Source of the DNA: a virus
Direction: 5' to 3' (one strand)
Length of the DNA: 64,000 nt
IMG/VR virus record: IMGVR_UViG_3300021091_000014
Coordinates: 62,001 to 126,000 of that record
The first letter of the stretch is position 1, and every line of letters begins with the position of its first letter. Shown here piece after piece: positions 27,971-42,649 of this stretch. The position numbers and the translations under genes were made by a program. A model generated the notes under the pieces. It was not told the origin of the DNA. It saw nothing but the letters and a program-made list of their open reading frames with translations, and searched no databases.

Positions 27971-29596
27971 ATGCCAGCTAATACCCAATATTTCAGAGTA
28001 GAGTACGGATTAGATGTTAATCTAGATGCCGTTATAGGAAAAGAACTATCTGTAACTAATACAGCTTCTTTTGGTAATAATGTAACTATTCAAGGCGATC
28101 TAGTAGTTAATGGTCAAACAACCTTTAACGACTCCCAATTAGTTGAACTTGGTACCGGACAGGTAGTTTTTGTTTCAGGTGCTCAGGGAGCTCCATCTAC
28201 AGATGCAAGATTAACTGTCAACAGAGGTGCAAGCGCTAATGTAGAAATAAGATGGAATGAGACTCTTGACACATGGCAATTTACAAATAATGGAACTAAT
28301 TACTACCCATTAAAATCTTACTCTGATTTAACTTATCAGTTTAGCACCCTTAACTCAACCAATGTTGATCCAGGATCCGGACTATTAAGATTTAATAACG
28401 GCACCCCCTCTCTAGTTACTCAAATTTCTATTGATAATACTGAGCTTGGAGGAACTGATGTTTCTGCATATATTGATTCTTTAGATGACAGCAACAATAC
28501 AGTAAAAGGATTTTTACTTTTTAGAAGCTCTGTTAATCAAGATCGATTTATTGTATATGAACTTAATTCAATAACTACCCAGACAGGGTATCGTCAGTTT
28601 TCAGTAACACATGTTTCTGGTAGCACATTGTTTACTAATGATGATGTTTTATTTTTAAGCTTTCTTCGTTCAGGAGATAAAGGTGATAAAGGTGAAAAGG
28701 GTGAAAAAGGTCAGAAAGGTGAAAGGGTAAGCTCGGGTAATTTTGATAGCGGCACCAACTCTTTACTATTTACTAATTCTGACGGATCTACTTTTACAGT
28801 GGCAGGTATAAAAGGTGATAAGGGTTCTTCAGGAGAAAAAGGTAATAAAGGCGATACAGGTGCTCAAGGCATTGGGGGTCCAGGAGCACAAGGCGATTTA
28901 GGTCCCGGAGGGCCTCAAGGTAATAAAGGCGATACAGGTGCTAAAGGTGAACCAGGAGGTCCAGGTGGTCCAGGTGTTGCAGGGCCTCAAGGGAATTTGG
29001 GCGCTCAAGGTCTTAAGGGAGATGTCGGCCCTCAAGGTTCTAAGGGAGATAAGGGAGATAAAGGTGCACAAGGCGGACCAGGTCCTGCAGGTCCTCAGGG
29101 ATCTGGCGGTGATAAAGGTAATAACGGTGCTCAAGGGCAACCCGGCCCGGCCGGTACTGTAATTGACTCATCTAGTGATTTAAATATTAGATCTTTAAGA
29201 GTTAATACAGGTGCAGTTTCAATCAATGCAGGAGAAATATTAGCAGCTGGTGATATTACAGCATTCTATTCAGACTTAAGACTTAAAAAGAATATTGAAG
29301 AAATAAAAGATGCCACAAAAAAATTATTAATGCTAACCGGAGTTTATTACTCCCAGAACGAATTAGCAGAAAAGTTTGGTTATAACGACTACAGAAGACA
29401 ACTTGGACTAATAGCTCAAGAAGTACAAAAAATATGCCCTGAAGCTGTTAGACTAGCACCATTTGATTTAGATGAAAACGGAATAAGCAAATCCGGAGAA
29501 AACTATCTTACTATTAAATACGAGAGATTGATTCCTCTTCTCATTCAGTCTATAAAAGAAATTGATAAAAGGGTTAGTGATTTAGAAAATAAGTGA
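27971..29596 (+). CDS. collagen-like fibre with C-terminal S74 chaperone domain
   Basis: A 541-aa protein. N-terminal fibre repeats (GNNVTIQGDLVVNGQTTFND) and a beta module (about 118-230, with SLDDSNNTVKGFLLF) lead to Gly-X-Y repeats from about 236 to 397. These are interrupted once by the GERVSS/FTNSDGSTFTV module also found in the 11651 fibre. The second collagen block is richer in Gln, Pro and Ala ([28 protein letters not shown]) than the 35069 fibre. The C-terminus is a Peptidase_S74 chaperone domain: FYSDLRLKKNIEEI, FGYNDYRRQLGLIAQEVQ and YERLIPLLIQ. It is closely related to the 11651 C-terminus, so the two are paralogous ends on different shafts. A 2OG-Fe(II) oxygenase gene follows after 9 bp. 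Confidence 0.8.
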   Translation: MPANTQYFRVEYGLDVNLDAVIGKELSVTNTASFGNNVTIQGDLVVNGQTTFNDSQLVELGTGQVVFVSGAQGAPSTDARLTVNRGASANVEIRWNETLDTWQFTNNGTNYYPLKSYSDLTYQFSTLNSTNVDPGSGLLRFNNGTPSLVTQISIDNTELGGTDVSAYIDSLDDSNNTVKGFLLFRSSVNQDRFIVYELNSITTQTGYRQFSVTHVSGSTLFTNDDVLFLSFLRSGDKGDKGEKGEKGQKGERVSSGNFDSGTNSLLFTNSDGSTFTVAGIKGDKGSSGEKGNKGDTGAQGIGGPGAQGDLGPGGPQGNKGDTGAKGEPGGPGGPGVAGPQGNLGAQGLKGDVGPQGSKGDKGDKGAQGGPGPAGPQGSGGDKGNNGAQGQPGPAGTVIDSSSDLNIRSLRVNTGAVSINAGEILAAGDITAFYSDLRLKKNIEEIKDATKKLLMLTGVYYSQNELAEKFGYNDYRRQLGLIAQEVQKICPEAVRLAPFDLDENGISKSGENYLTIKYERLIPLLIQSIKEIDKRVSDLENK

Positions 29597-29605
29597 AAGG
29601 TTATT

Positions 29606-30175
29606 ATGAGAAGTTTTTGGGCAGTATGGACCGGTGTTGTTAGTGAGTTGGCTTGTAATAGAATTATAGAAAGAGGACTGGCGTTAAACCATCAAAAAGC
29701 TATTGTTGGATATGATGATAATGCTAGAACTTCTGATAACAGGTCAACTACTATAGGATGGTTTGATCGTAAAATAGATAAAGACATTGCTGATCTTATT
29801 ACTATGTACGCAACTGAAGCAAACAGAGAATTTTTTGATTTTGATATCTCTCATGGCGTTTTTGAAATGCAGTTTAGCATCTATAAAACTGAAGAAAAAG
29901 GCCGATTTGGATGGCATAGTGATACTCAGTATAAGACAAATATAATGACAGATAGAAAACTGTCTTTTGTTTTACAGTTGTCCGAGCCATCAGATTACGA
30001 AGGTGGTGAATTTGAATTTAAAGTGCCCGATGGTTCAACTTTAGACAGAAACAATTTTTTACCTAAAGGTTCAGTGCTAGTTTTTCCATCTATATTTGAA
30101 CATAGAGTAACAGAAATAACTAAAGGTACAAGATATTCTTTAGTGTCCTGGATTGAAGGGCCTAAGTGGAGATAG
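29606..30175 (+). CDS. 2-oxoglutarate/Fe(II)-dependent oxygenase
   Basis: A 189-aa protein of the 2OG-Fe(II) oxygenase fold (prolyl-4-hydroxylase/PKHD-like). The iron ligands are H104 and D106 (GWHSDTQY) and H166 (FEHRVTE), and R176 (KGTRYS), ten residues after H166, would bind 2-oxoglutarate. YEGGEFEF (131-138) and KGSVLVFPS (154-162) are further family marks, so the site looks complete. Such enzymes hydroxylate proteins, lipids or small molecules; the substrate cannot be read from sequence. It directly follows a collagen-like fibre and lies 2.9 kb before a lysyl-hydroxylase-like fusion, so a fibre protein is a reasonable guess. These oxygenases are common in marine T4-like phages. Confidence 0.88.
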   Translation: MRSFWAVWTGVVSELACNRIIERGLALNHQKAIVGYDDNARTSDNRSTTIGWFDRKIDKDIADLITMYATEANREFFDFDISHGVFEMQFSIYKTEEKGRFGWHSDTQYKTNIMTDRKLSFVLQLSEPSDYEGGEFEFKVPDGSTLDRNNFLPKGSVLVFPSIFEHRVTEITKGTRYSLVSWIEGPKWR

Positions 30176-30188
30176 TTTTTTTTAATAT

Positions 30189-30196
30189 TATAAATA
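30189..30196 (+). promoter_or_regulatory. T4-type late promoter box before fibre block
   Basis: An exact TATAAATA in the 44-bp gap after the oxygenase gene, 24 bp before the next ATG. It would start a late transcript over the fibre and collagen-modification genes (30220 onward). Confidence 0.6.
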
Positions 30197-30219
30197 CTAA
30201 TAATAATATTTAAGCGGCT

Positions 30220-30543
30220 ATGGCTACTAAAGTAAACTTTTTAATAGATCAAGGTACCACGTTTGAAACGTCGATTAACCTAAATGATGATGACGGTAAC
30301 CCTATTGATTTAACCGGGTTCACTGTTGCCGGTCAGTTGAGAAAGCATTATACATCATCTAATTATATTCAGTTTAATGCTAATTTAGCGCTCGGTGAAT
30401 TAAACCTAGCATTATCCGCTAATACAACTGATGCGTTAACTCCTGGTAGATATGTTTATGATGTAGAATTAACAGATACTAATGGATTAATAACAAGGTT
30501 GTTAGAAGGTATTATTACTGTAACTCCGCAGGTAACGAGATAG
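30220..30543 (+). CDS. small virion structural protein, Ig-like
   Basis: A 107-aa protein with an all-beta pattern: NFLIDQGTTFETSINLND, then DLTGFTVAGQLRKHY and LTPGRYVYDVELTDTNG, ending in EGIITVTPQVTR. The alternation and GRYVYDVEL resemble Ig-like modules in phage fibre or baseplate accessory proteins. It is first after a late promoter box and precedes the small 30548 gene by 4 bp. The exact family is unassigned. Confidence 0.6.
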   Translation: MATKVNFLIDQGTTFETSINLNDDDGNPIDLTGFTVAGQLRKHYTSSNYIQFNANLALGELNLALSANTTDALTPGRYVYDVELTDTNGLITRLLEGIITVTPQVTR

Positions 30544-30547
30544 AACA

Positions 30548-30811
30548 ATGCCAATTAATCAGTCAGCTCTTTCGTTAAACGTAAGGTTAAATCTTGCTAA
30601 CACAAAAATTACTACTACCCCTGCGCAGCCAGTAACGTTAAAATCGCAATTTAAAACAATAAGTACACTTAATGAATTGACAGACGTTGTGGAAACGGCG
30701 CCAGAATCTGGCCAGACGTTAGTTTACGATGCTACAGTTGATAAATATATAGTAAAGAAACTTACAACAGCAGACTTAGACTTAACGTCCTTGGACGGGG
30801 GAACCTTTTAA
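30548..30811 (+). CDS. small structural protein ending LDGGTF
   Basis: An 87-aa protein of unknown function. The N-terminal half is Thr/Asn-rich; the C-terminal half contains TLNELTDVVETAPESGQTLV and YDATVDKYIVKKLTTADL, a short linker motif common in phage fibres. It ends in SLDGGTF, and the next protein (670 aa) also ends in LDGGTF. The shared end suggests a common docking tip, or descent of this gene from the end of a longer fibre. The stop is immediately followed by the next ATG with no gap. Confidence 0.55.
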   Translation: MPINQSALSLNVRLNLANTKITTTPAQPVTLKSQFKTISTLNELTDVVETAPESGQTLVYDATVDKYIVKKLTTADLDLTSLDGGTF

Positions 30812-32824
30812 ATGTCAGAGACCATACTCCAAATTAAACGCAGTACCACAACATCAGTACCTGCAAATCTACAACCCGGAGAATTAGCATATACCAGTAA
30901 CGGACAAGTTCTATTTGTTGGAAGTCCGGAAGGGTCTAATACTGCTAACGTTATAGCTATTGCCGGGGAAAGATTTCCCGGAGTCTTAACTGCTAATCAA
31001 GCGTTAGTCTCTAATACCTCAGCCTGGATTGACAATATTCAAACAGCCAAGTTAATACTTGGACCTGTAGGAACATCAACAAACGTAACCTCTATTGTAA
31101 CGGATAGCTCTCTAGCAAGCGTTTCAAATAATACATTAGCAACTGCCTGGGCTGTTAAAACCTATATTGATACACAGGCCGGCTCTTCTACACTCGGCGG
31201 TCTTTCTGATGTAACAATAACCTCTGCTGGCAATAATCAAATATTAGTATACGATGCAATTAGTGGCCAGTGGGAAAATCATTCAATTTCTGGAACTGCA
31301 AATGAAGTAGAAGTTACATTTGATGGACAAGACATAACAGTTGGACTGCCTGATGCTGTAACAGTAACATCATCTATTACTGTTGGTACCGTTGGAATAA
31401 ATGGATCATCTTTCCATGTTGGTAACAGCACTGTTAACACATTTATCAATTCTACAGCGGTAGCAATTGACGGGGTATTCTCAGCTGGCAATACAACAAT
31501 TAATGGATCAGCAACCATTACTGGTGAGTTGATTTTAGGTTCTAACCTCAGCGTTAATACTACTCATATCTCTGTCGGTAACAGCACGGTTAATACAACC
31601 ATTAACGCTGTTAGTATTGATACAGATGGTATTTTAAATGTAGAAGGCACTGCAAGACTCGGTAACACAACGATTGTAGGCTGGGCTAATGTTTCAGATA
31701 CAATAGCTGTAGGTGCAAACGTTGTTGTTAATACAGCAGGAATTTCAATTGGAAATTCTACAGTTAACGCACAAATTTATTCTGCTAACGTTAATTTAAA
31801 CGGTACGCGTTTACACGTTGGTGATGCAACAAACAATACTGTAATTACTGGGGTAGGAATAACTGCCACCGGCAACGTTAATATCACCGGATCAGCTAAC
31901 GTCGGATCTCATATTCACGTTGGTTCGAACCTACAGATTAATACGTCGACAATTACTTTAGGCAACTCTTCAGTTAACACGACGATTACATCCTCGTTTA
32001 TAACTGTCAACACAGTATCTACTTCTAACGTATATGTTACCGGTAATGCTCAAATAACTGGCGATTTAAGAGCAGATAATGATGTAAGACTAGGTTCAAA
32101 CCATACAGATGCAATTTCAATTCTTGGAGCTGTTAATACTAGTGTTGTTCCATTCAGTAATACCACATACGACTTAGGTAGTGCAACTCAGCAATGGGCT
32201 AATGTATACGGTAATAATATTATCGGGATGTATGGCACGTTCCATAACGATGTAAGCATTAGTGGAAACCTTACAGTCACTGGTTCTTTAGTAACAATTA
32301 ACGTTTCAACATTATCAATCGTTGACCCGTTAATTCAACTTGCATCTAATAATACTGTAAGTGATGCTATCGACATTGGTTTCTTTGGCTCGTTTAACGT
32401 AGGTGGTGGCAATCACGAACACGCCGGTTTATTCCGTGATGCTACTGACGGCAAATTTAAATTATTTACTAATTTAGAGCCATCGCCAACTACCACAGTT
32501 GACACATCAAATAACACCTACACTGTTGCTACGTTAAATGCATTCTTAGAGTCAGGTGCATTTATATCTAATAGCTCAGGTGTTACAATTACTGCAAACT
32601 CTTCCTCTGCAGTTAATATAACAGCTAACTCATTAAGTTTAAGCACCGCGCTAACAGTTCCAAATGGCGGTACAGGTCAAGCAACATTTACTAACAATGC
32701 TGTTCTATTAGGCAATACAGCCGGAGCATTGAAATCTGTTTCAAGCTCAACACAAGGGCACGTATTACAGATTAATGGCTCAGGCGTTCCTACATTCGCA
32801 ATGCTTGACGGAGGCACGTTCTGA
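30812..32824 (+). CDS. repeat-rich tail fibre
   Basis: A 670-aa fibre protein. The N-terminus (ILQIKRSTTTSVPANLQPGE, then LAYTSNGQVLFVG) resembles the anchor domain of phage receptor-binding proteins of the Mtd N-terminal type, also seen in the 35069 protein. From about 190 to 440 there are degenerate repeats built around VGNSTVNTTIN, GNTTINGSATITGEL and GSNLSVNTT, typical of a beta-helical shaft. A region with STTYDLGSATQQWANVYGNN (written approximately in this order) resembles common fibre modules, and the end has LTVPNGGTGQATFTNNAVLL and LDGGTF. No catalytic motif is seen. It is likely a long tail fibre or side fibre. Confidence 0.75.
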   Translation: MSETILQIKRSTTTSVPANLQPGELAYTSNGQVLFVGSPEGSNTANVIAIAGERFPGVLTANQALVSNTSAWIDNIQTAKLILGPVGTSTNVTSIVTDSSLASVSNNTLATAWAVKTYIDTQAGSSTLGGLSDVTITSAGNNQILVYDAISGQWENHSISGTANEVEVTFDGQDITVGLPDAVTVTSSITVGTVGINGSSFHVGNSTVNTFINSTAVAIDGVFSAGNTTINGSATITGELILGSNLSVNTTHISVGNSTVNTTINAVSIDTDGILNVEGTARLGNTTIVGWANVSDTIAVGANVVVNTAGISIGNSTVNAQIYSANVNLNGTRLHVGDATNNTVITGVGITATGNVNITGSANVGSHIHVGSNLQINTSTITLGNSSVNTTITSSFITVNTVSTSNVYVTGNAQITGDLRADNDVRLGSNHTDAISILGAVNTSVVPFSNTTYDLGSATQQWANVYGNNIIGMYGTFHNDVSISGNLTVTGSLVTINVSTLSIVDPLIQLASNNTVSDAIDIGFFGSFNVGGGNHEHAGLFRDATDGKFKLFTNLEPSPTTTVDTSNNTYTVATLNAFLESGAFISNSSGVTITANSSSAVNITANSLSLSTALTVPNGGTGQATFTNNAVLLGNTAGALKSVSSSTQGHVLQINGSGVPTFAMLDGGTF

Positions 32825-32851
32825 TATTATAATTGAGTTTTAAGGATTGTA

Positions 32852-33052
32852 ATGGAAACTGAATTTATTAATGCTTTTATTGATAAGCAAAGAAAACTAA
32901 TAGAAGAGTTAGTTTCAAAAAATCTACTAGCAGAGGCAAAGATCACTATCTTAGAAAAAAAGGTAGCTGATCTTTCCTCCCAGGTAGAATCTCTATCATC
33001 AAAATCCAATAAAAAAGAGAATGTGAAGCATGACGAAAATACTGGTGATTAA
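32852..33052 (+). CDS. small coiled-coil protein before the hydroxylase gene
   Basis: A 66-aa protein, predicted helical: FIDKQRKLIEELVSKNLLAE then ILEKKVADLSSQVESLSSK, with a polar tail (NKKENVKHDENTGD). The leucine/isoleucine spacing fits a coiled coil. AAGGA lies before the ATG. It overlaps the next gene by 23 bp in another frame, so the two are probably made together. It could be an oligomerisation partner or a fibre chaperone. No family is recognised. It resembles the 26926 protein in style and in its position beside fibre genes. Confidence 0.6.
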   Translation: METEFINAFIDKQRKLIEELVSKNLLAEAKITILEKKVADLSSQVESLSSKSNKKENVKHDENTGD

Positions 33053-35042
33053 TTTATCATCCAGACCTGATAGGCTTTCTTTTATGAATCAACAGCTTTC
33101 AGGTTTAGAGTGGGAGAGAATTGATGCTCTTAATGGATATAATCTAGGACTTAATGATTTTAAATCTCTCGGGTTTACACCCTATAGCCAATGGACTGAC
33201 CCACTTTTAGGTCGCAACCATACTAACACAGATATTGCTGCAATGATCTCCCATTACCGGGCATGGGAAAAATGTATCGAATATGACTGCCCGGTTTTAA
33301 TTTTAGAAGATGATGCTGAAAAAATTAATAAATTAGATTTAAATGAAATAGAAAATTTGCTTCAGACATATGATGTAGTGTATCTTGATCATAGAGAAAT
33401 GGTAGAAGAAAAAACTCAGTATATTGATAAAAACTTTTTTAAGCCATACTACCCTTACTGGAATAGCGCATATGCTATTTCACCAGCAACAGCTAGAAAA
33501 ATAGTAGAACTATCTAACTATAAAAATAATTTAATACCTGTAGATGAATTTTTTCCTAGCTTGTTTCTTGTTGATTATAATGAATACTGCCTATCAAAAA
33601 ATAAAAATGTAATTAATAATTTTAATAGTTTACAACGCATTTTTACCGAGCATTTTAGCTTATCACCAATAGCTTATAAGAATAAAGTATTTAAACAAAA
33701 ACCACGCAGTGAGCTTGGTTCTGATATTGAAAGAGGTATTTTAATGAACACAATTGAAAACTTGCACCTACTTACTGTTGCAACTGATATTACAAAACTA
33801 GGATACCTAAACAAGTCTGTTAATGAAATTGGAAATCAATTTGTTAATTTAGGACAAAATAAAATGTGGACCGGTGGTGACATGAGTAAGCCCGGCGGAG
33901 GAATGAAATTAAACCTGGTAAAAAATTATATTAAATTCCTGTCTGATAACGATATAATTTTATTTGTTGATGGATATGATGTCTTTATTAATGATGATAG
34001 GAATACTATACTTGAAAGATTTAAAGGATTTAATGTTGATGTACTTTTTGCAGCAGAAAAAAATTGCTGGCCCTCTAATGAATTAGAATCTTTCTTTCCA
34101 AAAAGCAACACTGAGTATAATTATTTAAACAGTGGTGTTTATATCGGATACGTTCATGCATTAAAGAAATTACTTGACCAAACTATTTCAGATAGTGAAG
34201 ACGATCAGTTGTTTTTACAAAAACAATATTTAAAGCAAAAAATTCTTTCAACTGAAAGCCAAGTTAAAATAGCATTAGATCATGAAAATTATATTTTTCA
34301 ATGTCTGGCTGGAGCTGAAAAAGAATTATCTATTAAAAAGAATAAACAGATACTAAACAATGCCACAAGATGCTGCCCATGTATTCTTCACGGGAACGGA
34401 GGCAGCAGCACAAAAGCAAAATTTGATAGTTTAGTGAATGATATTTTAAACAATAATATTTTTATCACTAGAAAGACTTCAGTTGAAATGATTCATACAA
34501 CTGAATTCAATGAAATTTCTCCCGGTTCAGATATTATTGAAATGGATTTTATGACGCCAGAAAATTGTCAAAAGCTTATAGATCTAGCAGAACAAAATGG
34601 CAAATGGGAATCTATGTACGGTGATAAATTTCCAGGTCAAGAAATAAGGATTAGAGAATTTTCTATGGACTTCTGGAATGATTTAGAAGAACACTTTAAG
34701 AATACTATTAATCCTGTGATAGAAAAACACTGGTGGCCATTAATGATGTATGGTTTGAGAGATGCTTTTATTATTAAGTACGATCAAAAAACTCAATCTA
34801 ATTTAAAATGCCATCACGATGCCTCTTTAGTTTCCGGGATGGTCAAATTAAACGATGGATACACAGGTGGTGAAACTTATTTTTACAGGCAGAATTTATC
34901 AAATATAAATACTTCAGTAGGAAAAATGATTCTATGGCCTGGGCAAGTTACCCATGGACACGAAGGTAGAACGGTACATACCGGCACCAAATACAATCTT
35001 GTTATTTGGACTTCACGACATAGAAACGATATTAATTACTAA
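33030..35042 (+). CDS. collagen-lysine hydroxylase/glycosyltransferase-like fusion (GT25 + PLOD-type GT + 2OG-Fe(II))
   Basis: A 670-aa three-domain enzyme. (1) Residues 1 to about 220 are GT25-like: INLSSRPDRL (7-16), ISHYRAWEKC and ILEDDAE with the acidic metal motif at 93-95, as in collagen galactosyltransferases and LPS GT25 enzymes. (2) About 235-480 are PLOD-type glycosyltransferase: LFVDGYDVFI with D314 and D317, YLNSGVYIGY (365-374), LDHENYIFQCL (416-426) and LHGNG (453-457), in the order of human PLOD LNSG, LD..IFQNL and HGNG. (3) About 500-670 are lysyl-hydroxylase-like: H595 and D597 (CHHDAS), GGETYFYR (613-620), PGQVTHGHEG with H644, and K654 where PLOD has Arg as the 2OG-binding residue. 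The PLOD match extends to THxHEG and GT-K/R-Y. It lies 26 bp before a Lys-rich collagen-like fibre, its likely substrate. Mimivirus L230 is a known viral two-domain relative. Confidence 0.88.
   Translation: MTKILVINLSSRPDRLSFMNQQLSGLEWERIDALNGYNLGLNDFKSLGFTPYSQWTDPLLGRNHTNTDIAAMISHYRAWEKCIEYDCPVLILEDDAEKINKLDLNEIENLLQTYDVVYLDHREMVEEKTQYIDKNFFKPYYPYWNSAYAISPATARKIVELSNYKNNLIPVDEFFPSLFLVDYNEYCLSKNKNVINNFNSLQRIFTEHFSLSPIAYKNKVFKQKPRSELGSDIERGILMNTIENLHLLTVATDITKLGYLNKSVNEIGNQFVNLGQNKMWTGGDMSKPGGGMKLNLVKNYIKFLSDNDIILFVDGYDVFINDDRNTILERFKGFNVDVLFAAEKNCWPSNELESFFPKSNTEYNYLNSGVYIGYVHALKKLLDQTISDSEDDQLFLQKQYLKQKILSTESQVKIALDHENYIFQCLAGAEKELSIKKNKQILNNATRCCPCILHGNGGSSTKAKFDSLVNDILNNNIFITRKTSVEMIHTTEFNEISPGSDIIEMDFMTPENCQKLIDLAEQNGKWESMYGDKFPGQEIRIREFSMDFWNDLEEHFKNTINPVIEKHWWPLMMYGLRDAFIIKYDQKTQSNLKCHHDASLVSGMVKLNDGYTGGETYFYRQNLSNINTSVGKMILWPGQVTHGHEGRTVHTGTKYNLVIWTSRHRNDINY
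34904..34911 (+). promoter_or_regulatory. possible late promoter box inside the hydroxylase gene
   Basis: An exact TATAAATA inside the end of the 33030 coding region, 158 bp before the ATG of the collagen-like fibre. It could give extra late transcription of that fibre. Being inside an AT-rich gene, it may be chance. Confidence 0.3.
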
Positions 35043-35068
35043 CAAAATTGTTAGATGGATGATGCCAC

Positions 35069-38473
<3,405 letters not shown>

Positions 38474-38480
38474 CTAACTA

Positions 38481-41628
<3,148 letters not shown>

Positions 41629-41639
41629 TAATTAAGCCG

Positions 41640-41647
41640 TATAAATA
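41640..41647 (+). promoter_or_regulatory. T4-type late promoter box before gp13
   Basis: An exact TATAAATA in the 40-bp gap between the fibre block and gp13, 22 bp before the gp13 ATG, with AGGAG in between. It separates the accessory fibre block from the conserved neck and head operon. Confidence 0.65.
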
Positions 41648-41668
41648 CTTCTAACTATAGGAGTTAAT

Positions 41669-42640
41669 ATGGGCGTTCCTTCCTCTCGCGCAGAATTCAA
41701 AGAATATTGCCTTAGAAAACTGGGCAAACCAGTTATTGAAATCAACGTTGATGATGATCAAGTTGATGATAGGGTTGATGAAGCTCTTAAATACTTCTGG
41801 GATTATCACTTCGATGGCTCAGAAAAAGTATTTTACAAATATAGAATTAATGGTAGTGAATCAAGTAACGCTATTAATAATATTGTAATTAACAGCGGTG
41901 GTACCGGGTACTCAAACTCTCAAACAGTCACGTTTACTGGAGGCTCTGGAGCACTTGCTAACGTATCAACTTACTCCAACGGCACAATAAAATCCCTAAA
42001 TTTTACTTCCTACGGATCAGGCTACACTACTAGCTCGGCAGCAGTATTTTCAAACAATACTGGAAGCGGGGCTAACCTTGCAGTGACTGTTGGTGATGGC
42101 GCAATTATCCTACCAGATAATATTATTGGTGCAGTAAGAGTGTTCCCAATTGGCGATCCAACGGTTGGAACTAATGACATGTTTAGTATTCGCTATCAGA
42201 TCGCTCTAAACGACCTGTATACACTTACATCAGTATCAATGGTTCCATATTATATGGTTATGCAGCACCTTGCGCTAATACAGGAAATATTAGTTGGCCA
42301 GCAGCCTATCAGATATAACAGACACAGAAACAGACTCTATGTAGATATGGACTGGTCTAAAATGAAAGTTGGCGATCATCTTTTAGTAGAAGCATATGAG
42401 GTTGTTAATCCTGATATTTTTACTGACGCATGGGGTGATCGCTGGTTACAAGAATACGCAACAGCTAAGATTAAATATCAATGGGGTACTAACCTTACGA
42501 AATTCATAGGTATGCAGCTCCCAGGAGGTGTACAGTTTAACGGTGAAAAAATATTAGACGATGCCAAAGCTCAAATAGATAAGCTAGAAGAAGCAATGAT
42601 AAACAACTATAGCCTTCCAGTATACGACATGATAGGATAA
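41669..42640 (+). CDS. 13: neck protein gp13
   Basis: A 323-aa protein (T4 gp13 309 aa) that, with gp14, closes the filled head and receives the tail. The N-terminus (SRAEFKEYCLRKLGKPVIEI, then VDDRVDEALKYFWDYHFDGS) and C-terminus (AWGDRWLQEYATAKIKYQWG, then YSLPVYDMIG) are typical. The region at about 68-150 is unusual: a Gly/Ser/Thr-rich module (NSGGTGYSNSQTVTFTGGSG, YGSGYTTSSAAVF) of the kind found in the baseplate proteins of this phage. A good AGGAG site and a late promoter box lie upstream. Confidence 0.88.
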   Translation: MGVPSSRAEFKEYCLRKLGKPVIEINVDDDQVDDRVDEALKYFWDYHFDGSEKVFYKYRINGSESSNAINNIVINSGGTGYSNSQTVTFTGGSGALANVSTYSNGTIKSLNFTSYGSGYTTSSAAVFSNNTGSGANLAVTVGDGAIILPDNIIGAVRVFPIGDPTVGTNDMFSIRYQIALNDLYTLTSVSMVPYYMVMQHLALIQEILVGQQPIRYNRHRNRLYVDMDWSKMKVGDHLLVEAYEVVNPDIFTDAWGDRWLQEYATAKIKYQWGTNLTKFIGMQLPGGVQFNGEKILDDAKAQIDKLEEAMINNYSLPVYDMIG

Positions 42641-42649
42641 GGAAGAAAA

